From Protaetiibacter sp. (GTDB lineage Bacteria > Actinomycetota > Actinomycetes > Actinomycetales > Microbacteriaceae), in the NCBI GenBank assembly GCA_030150265.1, contig JASLGG010000023.1, forward strand, positions 1-64,000: DNA of 64,000 nucleotides, in the 5' to 3' direction. Numbering within the stretch: position 1 is the stretch's first letter; every line of letters starts with the position of its first letter. Below the pieces are notes generated by a model. That model saw nothing but the letters and a program-made list of their open reading frames with translations, ran no database searches and was not told the origin of the DNA. Both the position numbers and the translations under genes were made by a program. Of the stretch, positions 8,265 to 23,555 are shown one piece after another.

Positions 8265-9923
8265 TCAGGCGACGACGCGCAGGATCTCCTCGATGCTCGT
8301 CATGCCGAGCAGCGCCTTCGCCCACCCATCCTGCCGGAGCGTGGCCATGCCCTGCTCCACGGCCACGCGGCCGATCTCGGCGCTCGAGGAGCGGGCGACC
8401 GCGAGGCGCTCGATCTCCTCGGTGACGGTCATCACCTCGTGGAGCGCGAGACGGCCGCGGTAGCCGGTGTTCGAGCAGTGCTGGCAGCCCACCGGACGGA
8501 ACAGCGTGGGCATGCCCATCCGCGGGTCGTAGCCGAACTTGAGGGCCTCGAGCTCCTCGGCCGGGTGGTGGTACGGCTGCTTGCAGCGGTCGCACAGGCG
8601 GCGCGCCAGACGCTGGGCCACCACGCAGTCGAGCGCGGAGCCCACCAGGAACGGCTCGATGTCCATCTCGATGAGACGCGTGACGGCGCTCGGGGCGTCG
8701 TTGGTGTGCAGCGTCGAGAGCACGAGGTGGCCGGTGAGCGAGGCCTCGATCGCGATCTGCGCGGTCTCCTGGTCGCGGATCTCACCGATCAGCACCACAT
8801 CCGGGTCGGAGCGCAGGATGCTGCGCAACGCGCTCGCGAAGGTCAGGCCCGCCTTCACGTTGACCTGCACCTGGTTGATGCCCGGCAGGCGGTACTCCAC
8901 CGGGTCCTCGACCGTGATGACGTTGATCTCGGGCTTCGCGACCTCGTTGAGGGTCGTGTAGAGCGTCGTCGACTTTCCGGAGCCCGTCGGGCCGGTCACG
9001 AGGATCATGCCGTAGGGCTTCGTGTACGACTTCTTGAACGCCGCGGCGTTGCGCTCGAGCATCGCCATCTGCTGCAGGCCCAGCCGCGTCGACGAGTTGT
9101 CGAGGATTCGCATGACGATCTTCTCGCCGTACACGGTCGGCAGCGTCGCGACGCGGAGGTCGATCTTGTTGCCGGCGTGCATGACCGAGAGGCGGCCGTC
9201 CTGCGGCTTGCGCCGCTCGGCGATGTCGATGTCGGCCATGATCTTGAGGCGGCTGATGACGCCGTTCTGGATCGTCTTCGGCGCCCGCTGCATCTCGTGC
9301 AGCACGCCGTCGATGCGGTACCGCACGTGCAGGTCCTGCTCGGCCGGCTCGATGTGGATGTCGGAGGCGTGGTCCGAGATCGCCTGGCTGATGAGCAGGT
9401 TGACGAAGCGCACGATGGGGGCGTCGTCCTCGGTCTCCTGCAGCGCGACATCGCTGCCGGGGGTGACGTCGCTGTCCTCCTGGATCGCGCTCGTCAGGTC
9501 GTTGAGCTCGCCGTCGGCCCGCACGAAGCGGTTGATGGCGTTCATGAGGTCCTGGCGCTCCGCGACGACCGGACGCACCTGCACGCGCACCGCGGCGCGC
9601 ACGTCGTCGAGCGCGAGCACGTCCTGGGGGTCGGCCATCGCGAGCAGCAGCCGGTCGCCGTCGCGCCCGATGGGCAGCATGCTGTGGCGACGCAGCAGCC
9701 CGCCGGGGATGAGCGCGACCGCGGACGGGTCGACCGGGTACTCGGTGAGGTCCACGAAGGGCAGGTTGAGCTGAGCCGCCCGGGCGGACGCCACCTGGCT
9801 CTCGGAGAGCATCCCCTGGGCCACGAGCGAGCGGATCTGCGTCTCGTCGTCGCTCACGGCGCTGTCGATCGACGTGATCGGAAGCTGACCCCGGATGATG
9901 AGGATCTCGGACAGGGAGGCCAT
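8265..9923 (-). CDS. pilB: Type IV pilus assembly ATPase PilB/GspE
   Basis: 552 residues. Order: an N-terminal MshEN/GspE-II domain (SQVASARAAQLNLPFVDL with VALIPGGLLRRHSMLPIGRD), then N2D, then the ATPase domain with Walker A GPTGSGKSTT near residue 310, Walker B DVVLIGEIRD, His box GHLVLSTLHT, and a tetracysteine zinc site CDRC...CQHC near residues 455-490. This cytoplasmic hexameric ATPase powers pilus extension by acting on PilC. It is the first gene of the pilus operon; a -10 (TAGCCT) lies about 85 bp upstream. The MshEN domain in related proteins binds c-di-GMP; whether key residues are kept here was not tested. Confidence 0.94.
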   Translation of the reverse strand: MASLSEILIIRGQLPITSIDSAVSDDETQIRSLVAQGMLSESQVASARAAQLNLPFVDLTEYPVDPSAVALIPGGLLRRHSMLPIGRDGDRLLLAMADPQDVLALDDVRAAVRVQVRPVVAERQDLMNAINRFVRADGELNDLTSAIQEDSDVTPGSDVALQETEDDAPIVRFVNLLISQAISDHASDIHIEPAEQDLHVRYRIDGVLHEMQRAPKTIQNGVISRLKIMADIDIAERRKPQDGRLSVMHAGNKIDLRVATLPTVYGEKIVMRILDNSSTRLGLQQMAMLERNAAAFKKSYTKPYGMILVTGPTGSGKSTTLYTTLNEVAKPEINVITVEDPVEYRLPGINQVQVNVKAGLTFASALRSILRSDPDVVLIGEIRDQETAQIAIEASLTGHLVLSTLHTNDAPSAVTRLIEMDIEPFLVGSALDCVVAQRLARRLCDRCKQPYHHPAEELEALKFGYDPRMGMPTLFRPVGCQHCSNTGYRGRLALHEVMTVTEEIERLAVARSSSAEIGRVAVEQGMATLRQDGWAKALLGMTSIEEILRVVA

Positions 9924-10008
9924 GGCACCCCCTCGGCTGCACGGTTCTCGCGCCGTCGATCCCCCCGGGCGGCGACGCGTTCAGGGACCCCACATCCCTG
10001 AGAGGGTC

Positions 10009-10056
10009 AGGCTAACCCGATCCGGCGGAGCGGACGACCCCCTCGTCCGGGGGGTA
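10009..10056 (-). promoter_or_regulatory. Pilus operon promoter: -10 TAGCCT with upstream TACCCCC/GGGGGT box
   Basis: On the minus strand a TAGCCT hexamer (10014-10009) precedes pilB by about 85 bp. The -35 position (TCGTCC) is poor, but directly upstream lies TACCCCCCGGACGAGGGGGT (10056-10037), an ACCCCC/GGGGGT inverted repeat. A weak -35 plus a palindrome just upstream suggests activator-dependent transcription. Confidence 0.5.
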
Positions 10057-10061
10057 CCCGC

Positions 10062-10472
10062 TCAGCGGCGGCCGAAGTAGGCCCAGCAGGCGATCGGCGG
10101 CGCCGCCGCGAGCACCGCCGCCACGAGCACGAAGGGGCTCACGGCCTGCTCGAAGGCGAGCGAGAGATCGACCGCGAGCGAGGCCACGAGGGTCACCAGG
10201 TAGACCCCCGCGGCCGTCGCGACAGCCCCCAGCCAGGGGCGACGCGCCGGGACGGTCAGCACGATCCCGAGGTACACGACCCCGACCCCGAGCGCGATGA
10301 CGGCGATGCCGAAGTAGGGACCGACCGGCTGCTGCACGGGGTCGCGATCGAGCACGACCGACAGCACGCCGAAGACGGCGAACACGAGCGCCGCCCAGGC
10401 GACCGCGACGAACAGCCCGATGACGCGTTCCGGATGGGCGCGACGCTCAGGAGGAGGGGTGTGCCCGCTCAT
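10062..10472 (-). CDS. Small four-helix membrane protein of unknown function
   Basis: 136 residues with four hydrophobic segments (VIGLFVAVAWAALVFAVFGV, YFGIAVIALGVGVVYLGIVL, GAVATAAGVYLVTLVASLAV, PFVLVAAVLAAAPPIACWAYF) and a short Pro/Arg-rich N-terminus. The ATG at 10472 lies 26 bp inside the end of the upstream gene, so the two are translationally coupled and probably act together. It resembles uncharacterised actinobacterial membrane proteins; no catalytic motif seen. Confidence 0.75.
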   Translation of the reverse strand: MSGHTPPPERRAHPERVIGLFVAVAWAALVFAVFGVLSVVLDRDPVQQPVGPYFGIAVIALGVGVVYLGIVLTVPARRPWLGAVATAAGVYLVTLVASLAVDLSLAFEQAVSPFVLVAAVLAAAPPIACWAYFGRR

Positions 10473-11208
10473 ACTCGGCCCGCCGATCGGCGACGCTCTG
10501 CTCGAAAAGCGCCCGCTCGGTCGCGTTGCGCTCCCTCACGCGGCGGCCGCGCGAGGCGATCGCGAGCCCGAACCACAGCGACGACTCGCGCGCGAGCGCG
10601 AGCACGCACAGGAGCAGCGGATGCGCGGCGAGGCTCCCGAGGAGCGCGACCGCCGCATCCGGGGTCATCGCGATCACGCCGCGCATGAGCGCGAGCACTC
10701 CGAGCGAGGCGCCGTAGGTGAGGGTCGCCACGAAGAGGCTGCCGATCACGTGCGCCCACCACGCGGCGCGGTTGACGATGAGGGCGAAGAGCACCGAGAA
10801 GACCGCGTACGCCGCGACCGGCACCCAGAAGGCGTCGCTCGCGAGGAACGCGGTGAAGGTCGAGTCGACCACCGTGTGCGGGGTGAACGAGAAGACGATC
10901 GCCGCCGCCGCGACGTAGAGGAGGGCGAAGGCCACGGCACCGAGCAGCGAGATGAGCACGCCGAAGCCGCGATTGTGCCGCGCGGGCGGCGGCACGGGGG
11001 CCTGCACGTAGACGACCTCGCGGGCGGCGGGCGACTCCCCGGCGACCGCGGGCTCGAACCGCTCGGTCTCGGCGGCGGCGAGCTCGCCGGTCGGCACGGC
11101 CTCGACGACCTCCGGCTCGGCGGATTCCGGTTCCGTGGGCTCCGGCCCGGCGACAGGCTCCTCCGGGACGACGGGAACCTCGGACACGGGATCGGTGGGC
11201 TCGGCCAT
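10447..11208 (-). CDS. Membrane protein with acidic, Pro/Glu-rich N-terminal tail
   Basis: 253 residues from the ATG at 11208, with GAAGGAG five bases upstream; an in-frame start at 11268 lies inside the rpoC terminator and is rejected. Residues 1-80 are an acidic low-complexity Pro/Glu/Val tail (EPTDPVSEVPVVPEEPVAG), likely cytoplasmic. Residues 90-215 hold at least four membrane segments, and a short charged tail ends in RRAEYERAHPSS. Family not recognised. It shares an operon with the small membrane protein encoded downstream. Its own promoter (TAGGCT, 11239-11234) lies between it and the rpoC terminator. Confidence 0.75.
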   Translation of the reverse strand: MAEPTDPVSEVPVVPEEPVAGPEPTEPESAEPEVVEAVPTGELAAAETERFEPAVAGESPAAREVVYVQAPVPPPARHNRGFGVLISLLGAVAFALLYVAAAAIVFSFTPHTVVDSTFTAFLASDAFWVPVAAYAVFSVLFALIVNRAAWWAHVIGSLFVATLTYGASLGVLALMRGVIAMTPDAAVALLGSLAAHPLLLCVLALARESSLWFGLAIASRGRRVRERNATERALFEQSVADRRAEYERAHPSS

Positions 11209-11233
11209 GACAGCTCCTTCGTGCGGTGCGTCC

Positions 11234-11239
11234 AGCCTA
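11234..11239 (-). promoter_or_regulatory. -10 box TAGGCT for the membrane-protein pair
   Basis: Minus-strand GCTAGGCTGGACG gives a -10 about 26 bp before the ATG at 11208, just downstream of the rpoC terminator hairpin, so the pair can be expressed independently of rpoBC. Confidence 0.45.
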
Positions 11240-11252
11240 GCGACGGGGAACG

Positions 11253-11287
11253 ACGAAGGCCCCCGCACGATTCGCGGGGGCCTTCGT
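11253..11287 (-). terminator. rpoBC terminator hairpin
   Basis: A perfect 14-bp stem (ACGAAGGCCCCCGC / GCGGGGGCCTTCGT) with a 7-nt loop begins 12 bp after the rpoC stop. It is symmetric and could work in both directions. Confidence 0.85.
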
Positions 11288-11299
11288 GCGCGACTCAGC

Positions 11300-15172
<3,873 letters not shown>

Positions 15173-15217
15173 GTGTTGTTCTCTCTCGCTCTTCTTCTAA
15201 ATCCTGTAGGGCCCGGC

Positions 15218-18697
<3,480 letters not shown>

Positions 18698-18861
18698 GGG
18701 AAAACAACCTCCGTGAGACCCGTCGGCCTCAGTTCGTGTCGGTCAGTGAGAAGTCGCTCCGAGGTCGTGGCCGGTCCCGCCGCCATTTTCGGGACCGCCT
18801 CCGGGCACACGCCGGCCGACCGCAATATGAAGGCAGGGGTGAAGTGGGAGCGCAAAGAACA

Positions 18862-18891
18862 ACTATAGGCCTGAACGACGCGCCGTGTCCA
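18862..18891 (-). promoter_or_regulatory. rpoBC promoter (TGGACA-N18-TATAGT)
   Basis: On the minus strand a -35 TGGACA (18891-18886) and -10 TATAGT (18867-18862) are separated by 18 bp, the best housekeeping-sigma match in the window. It predicts a leader of about 155 nt before the TTG start, with no protein-coding content. Confidence 0.7.
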
Positions 18892-18990
18892 GCTGTTCCT
18901 TGACATCCGTCCGCCGCGGGTCTATAACCGTCGGCCGCGAGGGCATTCCCGCCGTCGATACGCCTCGGGCACAGCTCCCCCGGCCGCCGC

Positions 18991-19713
18991 TCAGCCCGCG
19001 CGGATCTCGCCGAGGCCCGACACCTCGCGCGTCACGCGCGGGTCGCCCAGCACCCGGATGTCGCCCACGCCCGAGATGCGGGCGTCGAGTGTGTCGCGCG
19101 CACGCACGGTCACGTCGCCCGCGCCGCTGACGGCGGCGAGCGCGTCGGCGACCACGAGGCGTCCCGCCCGGATGTCGCCCGTGCCGCTCACCTCGAAGCT
19201 CGCCGACTCGGCGGTGCCGTCGAGCTGCACATCCCCCGCGCCCGCGATCTCGACCGACACCTCGGCCGCATCGATGCCCGTGCCGCGCACGTCGCCCGCC
19301 CCGTCGATCCGGATGCTGACCGCATCCGCGGCCGAGAAGTCGGCACGCACGTCGCCCGCGCCCTCGAGCTCGACCGCGTCGAAGACCGGCACCGTCAGCA
19401 CGTACTCGACGCGGTTCACGCTCCAGCTCGGCCCGCGGGCGCCCAGCACGAGCACGCCGTCCTCCTCCTCGACCGTGAGCCGGTCGAGCACGGCCTGCCG
19501 CCCGCGGATGCTGAGGCCGGGCTCGTCGCCGAGCCTCACGATCACGTCGCCCGCCGTCTCGAGGCGCAGCGCGTGCACCTCCGGCGAGATCTCGTGCTGC
19601 TCGGTCACGCGCGGGCCGGCCGCGGCGAGGGGGATGCCCGCGCATCCGGTGAGCGCGGCACCCGCGAGAGCGAGAGCGGTGACGGCGGCGAGGGCGCGTC
19701 GGGTGGTGGTCAT
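18991..19713 (-). CDS. DUF2807 (GIN domain) lipoprotein
   Basis: 240 residues from the ATG at 19713 with GGAG five bases upstream. The signal peptide MTTTRRALAAVTALALAGAA ends in a lipobox LTGC (Cys near residue 24), so it is a membrane-anchored lipoprotein. The remainder is a DUF2807/auto-transporter-adhesin-head-like beta-solenoid with regularly repeated GAGDV/GTGDI/GVGDI turns (at least seven), one per rung. The family is widespread and its function is unknown; a cell-surface structural or ligand-binding role is inferred. It is monocistronic and divergent from the next plus-strand gene. Confidence 0.85.
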   Translation of the reverse strand: MTTTRRALAAVTALALAGAALTGCAGIPLAAAGPRVTEQHEISPEVHALRLETAGDVIVRLGDEPGLSIRGRQAVLDRLTVEEEDGVLVLGARGPSWSVNRVEYVLTVPVFDAVELEGAGDVRADFSAADAVSIRIDGAGDVRGTGIDAAEVSVEIAGAGDVQLDGTAESASFEVSGTGDIRAGRLVVADALAAVSGAGDVTVRARDTLDARISGVGDIRVLGDPRVTREVSGLGEIRAG

Positions 19714-19852
19714 GGCGACTCCTTCTCTGTGGTGCTTCGAGCCTCGCGGCGATGCGGCGCGGGCGGCATGCGGCAGGCCCCCGGAAGCGGTGGGGCTGAC
19801 CCCCGCATCCGCGCTCGGGTCATGCCGGGAGGAAGTCGGCGAGAATGGGCGG

Positions 19853-20713
19853 GTGGAGGAGCTGCCCGCGACCCGGCTGTCGAACGGGATGCGCGCGGAG
19901 GTGCGCCCCGATCGCTTCACCGCCTCGGGCTTCGAGCTCGTCGTCGACGGCACGCCGCAGTCGCATGTCGACCTCGACGACCCCACCCACCTCTTCTACG
20001 AGTACATCGCCCGGATGGGGCACGTGATCGACCAGCTCGGGGAGCCGGGCGAGCCGATCACCGCACTCCACCTCGGCGCGGGCGCGCTCACCATCCCGCG
20101 CTACGTCGAGGCGACGCGACCGGGGTCGCGCCAGCAGGTCGTGGAGCTCGAGCCGGCGCTCGTGGAGCTCGTGCGCGCCGAGCTGCCCCTCCCCCGCGGA
20201 GCCTCCATCCGGGTGCGCTACGGAGACGCGCGCGAGGTGCTCGGCCGACTGCCCGCGGGGCTTCGCGGCACGGTCGACCTGCTCGTGGTCGACGTGTTCG
20301 CGGGTGCGCGCACCCCCGCGCACGTGACGAGCGTCGAGTTCTACCGCGAGTGCGCGGCGTTCCTCGCACCCGACGGCGTGCTGCTCGCCAACATCGCGGA
20401 CGGGCAGGGCGCCGCCTTCGCGCGCGGGCAGGCGGCGACGCTCGCGATGGCGTTCGCGGACGCGGCGGTGCTCGGCGAGGCCCAGGTGATCAAGGGGCGC
20501 CGGTTCGGCAACTTCGTGCTCGCAGCGTCGCCCTCGCAGCTGCCGCTCGAATGGATCCCGCGCCTTCTCGCGGGCGGGCCGCATCCCGCGCAGCTCGTGC
20601 ACGGGGCGGCGCTGCGGGACTGGATCGCGGGCGCCCCCGTCGTGACCGACGCGACCGCCGTGGCCTCTCCTCCCCCGGGTCGCGGAGTCTTCCAGATTCC
20701 ACCGAAACGCTGA
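19853..20713 (+). CDS. Spermidine-synthase-like protein
   Basis: 286 residues from a GTG at 19853; the ribosome site is weak, so the start is uncertain. It has the SpeE/SAM-methyltransferase fold: ALHLGAGALTIPRYV as the nucleotide-binding loop, VVELEPALVELVR with the acidic residue after strand 2, YGDAREVL, and the LLVVDVFAG strand 4 segment. In true spermidine synthase the DD/DAYxxD signature contacts the amine; here the equivalent is VVDVFAGARTP, so polyamine synthesis is doubtful. Such proteins are common in Actinobacteria as 'fused or stand-alone spermidine synthase-like'; their substrate is unknown. Cytoplasmic. Confidence 0.75.
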   Translation: MEELPATRLSNGMRAEVRPDRFTASGFELVVDGTPQSHVDLDDPTHLFYEYIARMGHVIDQLGEPGEPITALHLGAGALTIPRYVEATRPGSRQQVVELEPALVELVRAELPLPRGASIRVRYGDAREVLGRLPAGLRGTVDLLVVDVFAGARTPAHVTSVEFYRECAAFLAPDGVLLANIADGQGAAFARGQAATLAMAFADAAVLGEAQVIKGRRFGNFVLAASPSQLPLEWIPRLLAGGPHPAQLVHGAALRDWIAGAPVVTDATAVASPPPGRGVFQIPPKR

Positions 20714-20755
20714 GCCGCGCGGCGGCACGTGCGGAGCGGTGCTGGAATTGACGGC

Positions 20756-21874
20756 ATGAGACACCGGATGGCGCACGCGGCAGCGGCGGTCGCACTGGCG
20801 GCGCTGCTCGCCGGATGCGGCGCGGCGCCTCCCGGCATCCGCGCTCCCTCACCGAGCGGCTCGCCGTCCGCGCCGGGCCCGGTGCAGCCCGCGGGCGATC
20901 CGGTCGTCGTGGCCTCGGGGCTGACGAGCCCGTGGTCGCTCGTGCCGCTGCCCGACGCCCCCGGGGAGGCGCTCGTGAGCGAGCGCGACACGGGTCGGGT
21001 GATGCATGTCGCGGCCGACGGCTCGCTCGAGGCGATCGGCACCGTGCCGGGCGTGGTGCACACGGGCGAAGGCGGCCTGCTGGGCCTCGCCCTGCACGAC
21101 GACGCCGCGGGGCGGTGGCTCTACGCGTATCTCACGACGGCATCCGACAACCGCATCGTGCGGATGCCCCTCGGCGACCCGCTCGCCCTCGGCGCCCCGC
21201 AGGACGTGCTGACGGGACTCGCGAAGGCGGCCAACCACGATGGCGGGCGCATCGCGTTCGGCCCGGACGGCATGCTCTACGCGACGGTCGGCGACGCGGG
21301 GGTGCCCGAACGGGCGCAGGACCGCGCGAGCCTGAACGGCAAGATCCTGCGGATGACGCCATCCGGAGGCGTGCCGGGCGACAACCCCTTCCCCGGCTCG
21401 CTCGTCTATTCGCTCGGCCATCGCAACCCGCAGGGGCTCGCGTGGGACGACACGGGGCAGCTGTGGGCCGCGGAGTTCGGGCAGAGCACCTGGGACGAGG
21501 TCAACCGCATCGTGCCCGGCGGCGACTACGGCTGGCCGGAGGCCGAGGGACGCGCGGGCGTCGACGGGTACCTCGATCCCGTGGCGCAGTGGCCCACGAG
21601 CGAGGCGAGCCCCAGCGCGCTCGCCTACGTCGAGGGCACCTTCTTCCTCGCGGCGCTCCGCGGCGAGCGCATCTGGGCGCTCTACCCCACCGCCGGCGGC
21701 GGGCTCGACCCGGTGGCGTGGTTCACGGGCGAGTTCGGGCGCATCCGCGAGGTCGTGCCGATGGGCGACGGCACGCTCTGGTTCGTGACCAACAACACCG
21801 ACGGGCGCGGCGAACCGGGCCCCGACGACGACCGCATCCTGTCGGTGCGACTGACCCCGCTCGTGGAGGGCTGA
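20756..21874 (+). CDS. PQQ-dependent sugar dehydrogenase-like lipoprotein (GSDH family)
   Basis: 372 residues from the ATG at 20756. N-terminal lipoprotein signal with lipobox LAGC (Cys near residue 22), then a Pro/Ser-rich linker. The rest is the six-bladed soluble glucose/aldose sugar dehydrogenase fold: TSPWSLVPLPD, GEGGLLGLALHDD, ANHDGGRIAFGPDGMLYATVGD, SLGHRNPQGLAWD, WAAEFGQSTWDEVNRI and GGDYGWPEAEG, which matches the Asd/sGDH family signature blocks closely. Family members oxidise aldoses with PQQ, but many actinobacterial relatives have unproven cofactor use and no PQQ genes were seen here. It lies 3 bp upstream of the SprT-like gene. Confidence 0.9.
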   Translation: MRHRMAHAAAAVALAALLAGCGAAPPGIRAPSPSGSPSAPGPVQPAGDPVVVASGLTSPWSLVPLPDAPGEALVSERDTGRVMHVAADGSLEAIGTVPGVVHTGEGGLLGLALHDDAAGRWLYAYLTTASDNRIVRMPLGDPLALGAPQDVLTGLAKAANHDGGRIAFGPDGMLYATVGDAGVPERAQDRASLNGKILRMTPSGGVPGDNPFPGSLVYSLGHRNPQGLAWDDTGQLWAAEFGQSTWDEVNRIVPGGDYGWPEAEGRAGVDGYLDPVAQWPTSEASPSALAYVEGTFFLAALRGERIWALYPTAGGGLDPVAWFTGEFGRIREVVPMGDGTLWFVTNNTDGRGEPGPDDDRILSVRLTPLVEG

Positions 21875-21877
21875 GGG

Positions 21878-22324
21878 ATGGCCGAGCTCGCGCGGGTGCG
21901 CACCTGGGCCGAGGCGCTCATCCGGCTGCACCTGGATCCCGGCTGGTCGTTCGCCTTCGACAACGCCAAGACCCGTGCGGGGCTGTGCAACTACACGGCG
22001 AAGCGCATCTCGGTGTCGCGGCACATCGCCGTCCGCTCGGGTGACGACGACATCCATCAGGTGCTGCTGCACGAGGTGGCCCACGCGCTCGCGGGCCCGC
22101 GGGCAGGTCACGGTCCCGGGTGGAAGCGCGTCGCCGCCGAGCTCGGCTACGAGGGCGGACGCACGCACTCCGGGCCGGTGCCCGACGAGCTCGCGCCCTG
22201 GGTCGGCACCTGCCCGAACGGGCACCTGACCTACCGCTACCGTCGCCCGAGCCGTCCCACCTCGTGCGGCGTCTGCTCCCGCCGCTTCGACCCCGCGCTG
22301 CGCATCGCCTGGGCCCGCCGCTGA
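21878..22324 (+). CDS. SprT-like zinc metalloprotease-domain protein
   Basis: 148 residues. The HEVAHAL zincin motif lies at residues 65-71, followed by a glycine-histidine segment (GPRAGHGPGW) that supplies the third ligand. A C-terminal zinc ribbon (CPNGH...CGVC) follows, the arrangement of bacterial SprT-like/SprT domains. SprT-like relatives in eukaryotes (Spartan) degrade DNA-protein crosslinks; the role of small bacterial versions is not settled. It starts 3 bp after the PQQ dehydrogenase stop, an arrangement probably without functional meaning. Confidence 0.9.
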   Translation: MAELARVRTWAEALIRLHLDPGWSFAFDNAKTRAGLCNYTAKRISVSRHIAVRSGDDDIHQVLLHEVAHALAGPRAGHGPGWKRVAAELGYEGGRTHSGPVPDELAPWVGTCPNGHLTYRYRRPSRPTSCGVCSRRFDPALRIAWARR

Positions 22325-22382
22325 GCGCCGACGGCGCTCGGGCGCGCTGTCGGTCCAGTGTCGATCCAGCTCGATAACCCGC

Positions 22383-22397
22383 TAAGGTAGTTACGTG
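22383..22397 (+). promoter_or_regulatory. -10 TAAGGT and probable leaderless start of the CGNR gene
   Basis: The TAAGGT hexamer at 22383-22388 is seven bases from the GTG at 22395, so the transcript would begin at or next to the start codon. The same 11-mer CCCGCTAAGGT occurs before the DEAD-box helicase gene. Confidence 0.5.
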
Positions 22398-23054
22398 AGC
22401 ACGGGTCAGTGGATGCGCTCGGGAGACGGCGTCGAGTGGCACTTCGACGCCGGGGCCGAGAGCCTCGACTTCGCCTACACGGGCGACATGGGTCGCGGCG
22501 TGCCCGCGTGGGAGCGGATGCGGACCCCCGGCGAGCTGGGCGCCTGGCTCGCCGAGCACACGGGCCACATCCATCCGGACGACGCGGGCGACCGCGACCT
22601 CGCCGACGCCCTCGTGCTGCGCGGCGCCCTCACCCGGCTCTACCTCGCCGCGGCCGACCACCAGCCGTTCGACGTCGACGACGTCGACACCCTCAACCTC
22701 TTCGCCGCGATGCCCGACATCCCGCCGACCCTCGACGGCGGACGGCGACAGGCGGGCGCGAGCCGCATCCGCATCGCCCAGGCGCTCGCCACCCTCGCCC
22801 GCGAGGCGGTGCGCAACCTCGCCGCGCGAGACGACGGCCGCATCCGACGCTGCGACGCCGACGACTGCCGCATGGTCTACCGCGACGAGTCGCGCACCAA
22901 CAGCCGCCGCTGGTGCTCGATGCAGCGCTGCGGCAACCGCGCCAAGGTGCGCGCCCACCGCGCGCGCACCGCTCAGGCGAAGGCCGTCTCCGGCCTTCGC
23001 GCCGCGCAAGCACCGACCGCCGTCCCGGCGGCCGGGTCACAGGAGGCACCATGA
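22395..23054 (+). CDS. CGNR zinc finger (ABATE domain) regulator-like protein
   Basis: 219 residues starting at a GTG with no ribosome site, consistent with a leaderless mRNA. The N-terminal ABATE domain (FDAGAESLDFAYTGD...ERMRTPGELGAWL) is followed at about residues 155-190 by a zinc finger CDADDC...WCSMQRCGNRAKVRAHR, the CGNR signature. CGNR proteins are presumed DNA-binding stress regulators and are poorly studied. It overlaps the RidA gene by 4 bp (ATGA), so the two are co-translated; a role in handling the same metabolic stress is inferred. Confidence 0.92.
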   Translation: MSTGQWMRSGDGVEWHFDAGAESLDFAYTGDMGRGVPAWERMRTPGELGAWLAEHTGHIHPDDAGDRDLADALVLRGALTRLYLAAADHQPFDVDDVDTLNLFAAMPDIPPTLDGGRRQAGASRIRIAQALATLAREAVRNLAARDDGRIRRCDADDCRMVYRDESRTNSRRWCSMQRCGNRAKVRAHRARTAQAKAVSGLRAAQAPTAVPAAGSQEAP

Positions 23055-23449
23055 TCACCCACCTCAACCCCGCCGCCCTGCACCGCAACCCCGCGTTCTC
23101 GCAGGGCACCATCGCCCCCGCCGGGCGCACCCTCTACGTCGGCGAGCAGAACGGCACGGATGCCGCCGGCATGATCGCGGGCGGCCTTCACGAGCAGACC
23201 GTGCAGGCGCTGCGCAACGTGCTCGCCGTGCTCGAGGAGGCGGGCGCCACCCCCGACGACGTCGCGAAGCTCACGATCTACCTCGACGCCGCCGTCGACC
23301 CGAACGACGCCTACCGCGCGTCGATGGAGGTGTGGGGTCCGCGCCCCACCGCCGTGACGGTGCTCAAGGTCGCCGCGCTCGGCCGGCCCGAGGCGCTCGT
23401 CGGCATCGAGGCGATCGCGGCACTGGCCGCATCTCCTGCGTCGCGGTAA
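23051..23449 (+). CDS. RidA family protein (reactive imine/enamine deaminase)
   Basis: 132 residues; perfect AGGAGG-type site four bases before the ATG at 23051. The fold signature is present: FSQGTIAPAGRTLYVGEQNGTD, a HEQTVQALRNVLAVLEEAGATPDDVAKLTIYL block and PTAVTVLKVAALG. The family Arg that binds the substrate carboxylate (usually in PAR near residue 105) reads RPTAV here, and the C-terminal IEAIA is kept. RidA deaminates 2-aminoacrylate-type intermediates from PLP enzymes. This is one of the divergent RidA subgroups, so the exact substrate is open. It forms an operon with the CGNR protein. Confidence 0.9.
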   Translation: MITHLNPAALHRNPAFSQGTIAPAGRTLYVGEQNGTDAAGMIAGGLHEQTVQALRNVLAVLEEAGATPDDVAKLTIYLDAAVDPNDAYRASMEVWGPRPTAVTVLKVAALGRPEALVGIEAIAALAASPASR

Positions 23450-23510
23450 CCCGCGACGCTCGGCCCCTCGGCTGCCGACACCGCGGCGTGCCTCGAGGAC
23501 GTGATCGGAA

Positions 23511-23541
23511 GACCAGCGGCGCCACTGCGGCACCGCTGGTC
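23511..23541. terminator. Bidirectional terminator hairpin between convergent genes
   Basis: A 9-bp stem GACCAGCGG/CCGCTGGTC with a 13-nt loop sits in the 106-bp gap between the convergent RidA and ComB-like genes. Confidence 0.55.
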
Positions 23542-23555
23542 CGATCTGCCTCGTC

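Noticed and set aside
10037..10056. CsoR/copper-type operator reading of the ACCCCC...GGGGGT box
   Set aside because: No copper-handling or CsoR gene is nearby, and the three boxes differ in spacing, so this assignment is not supported.
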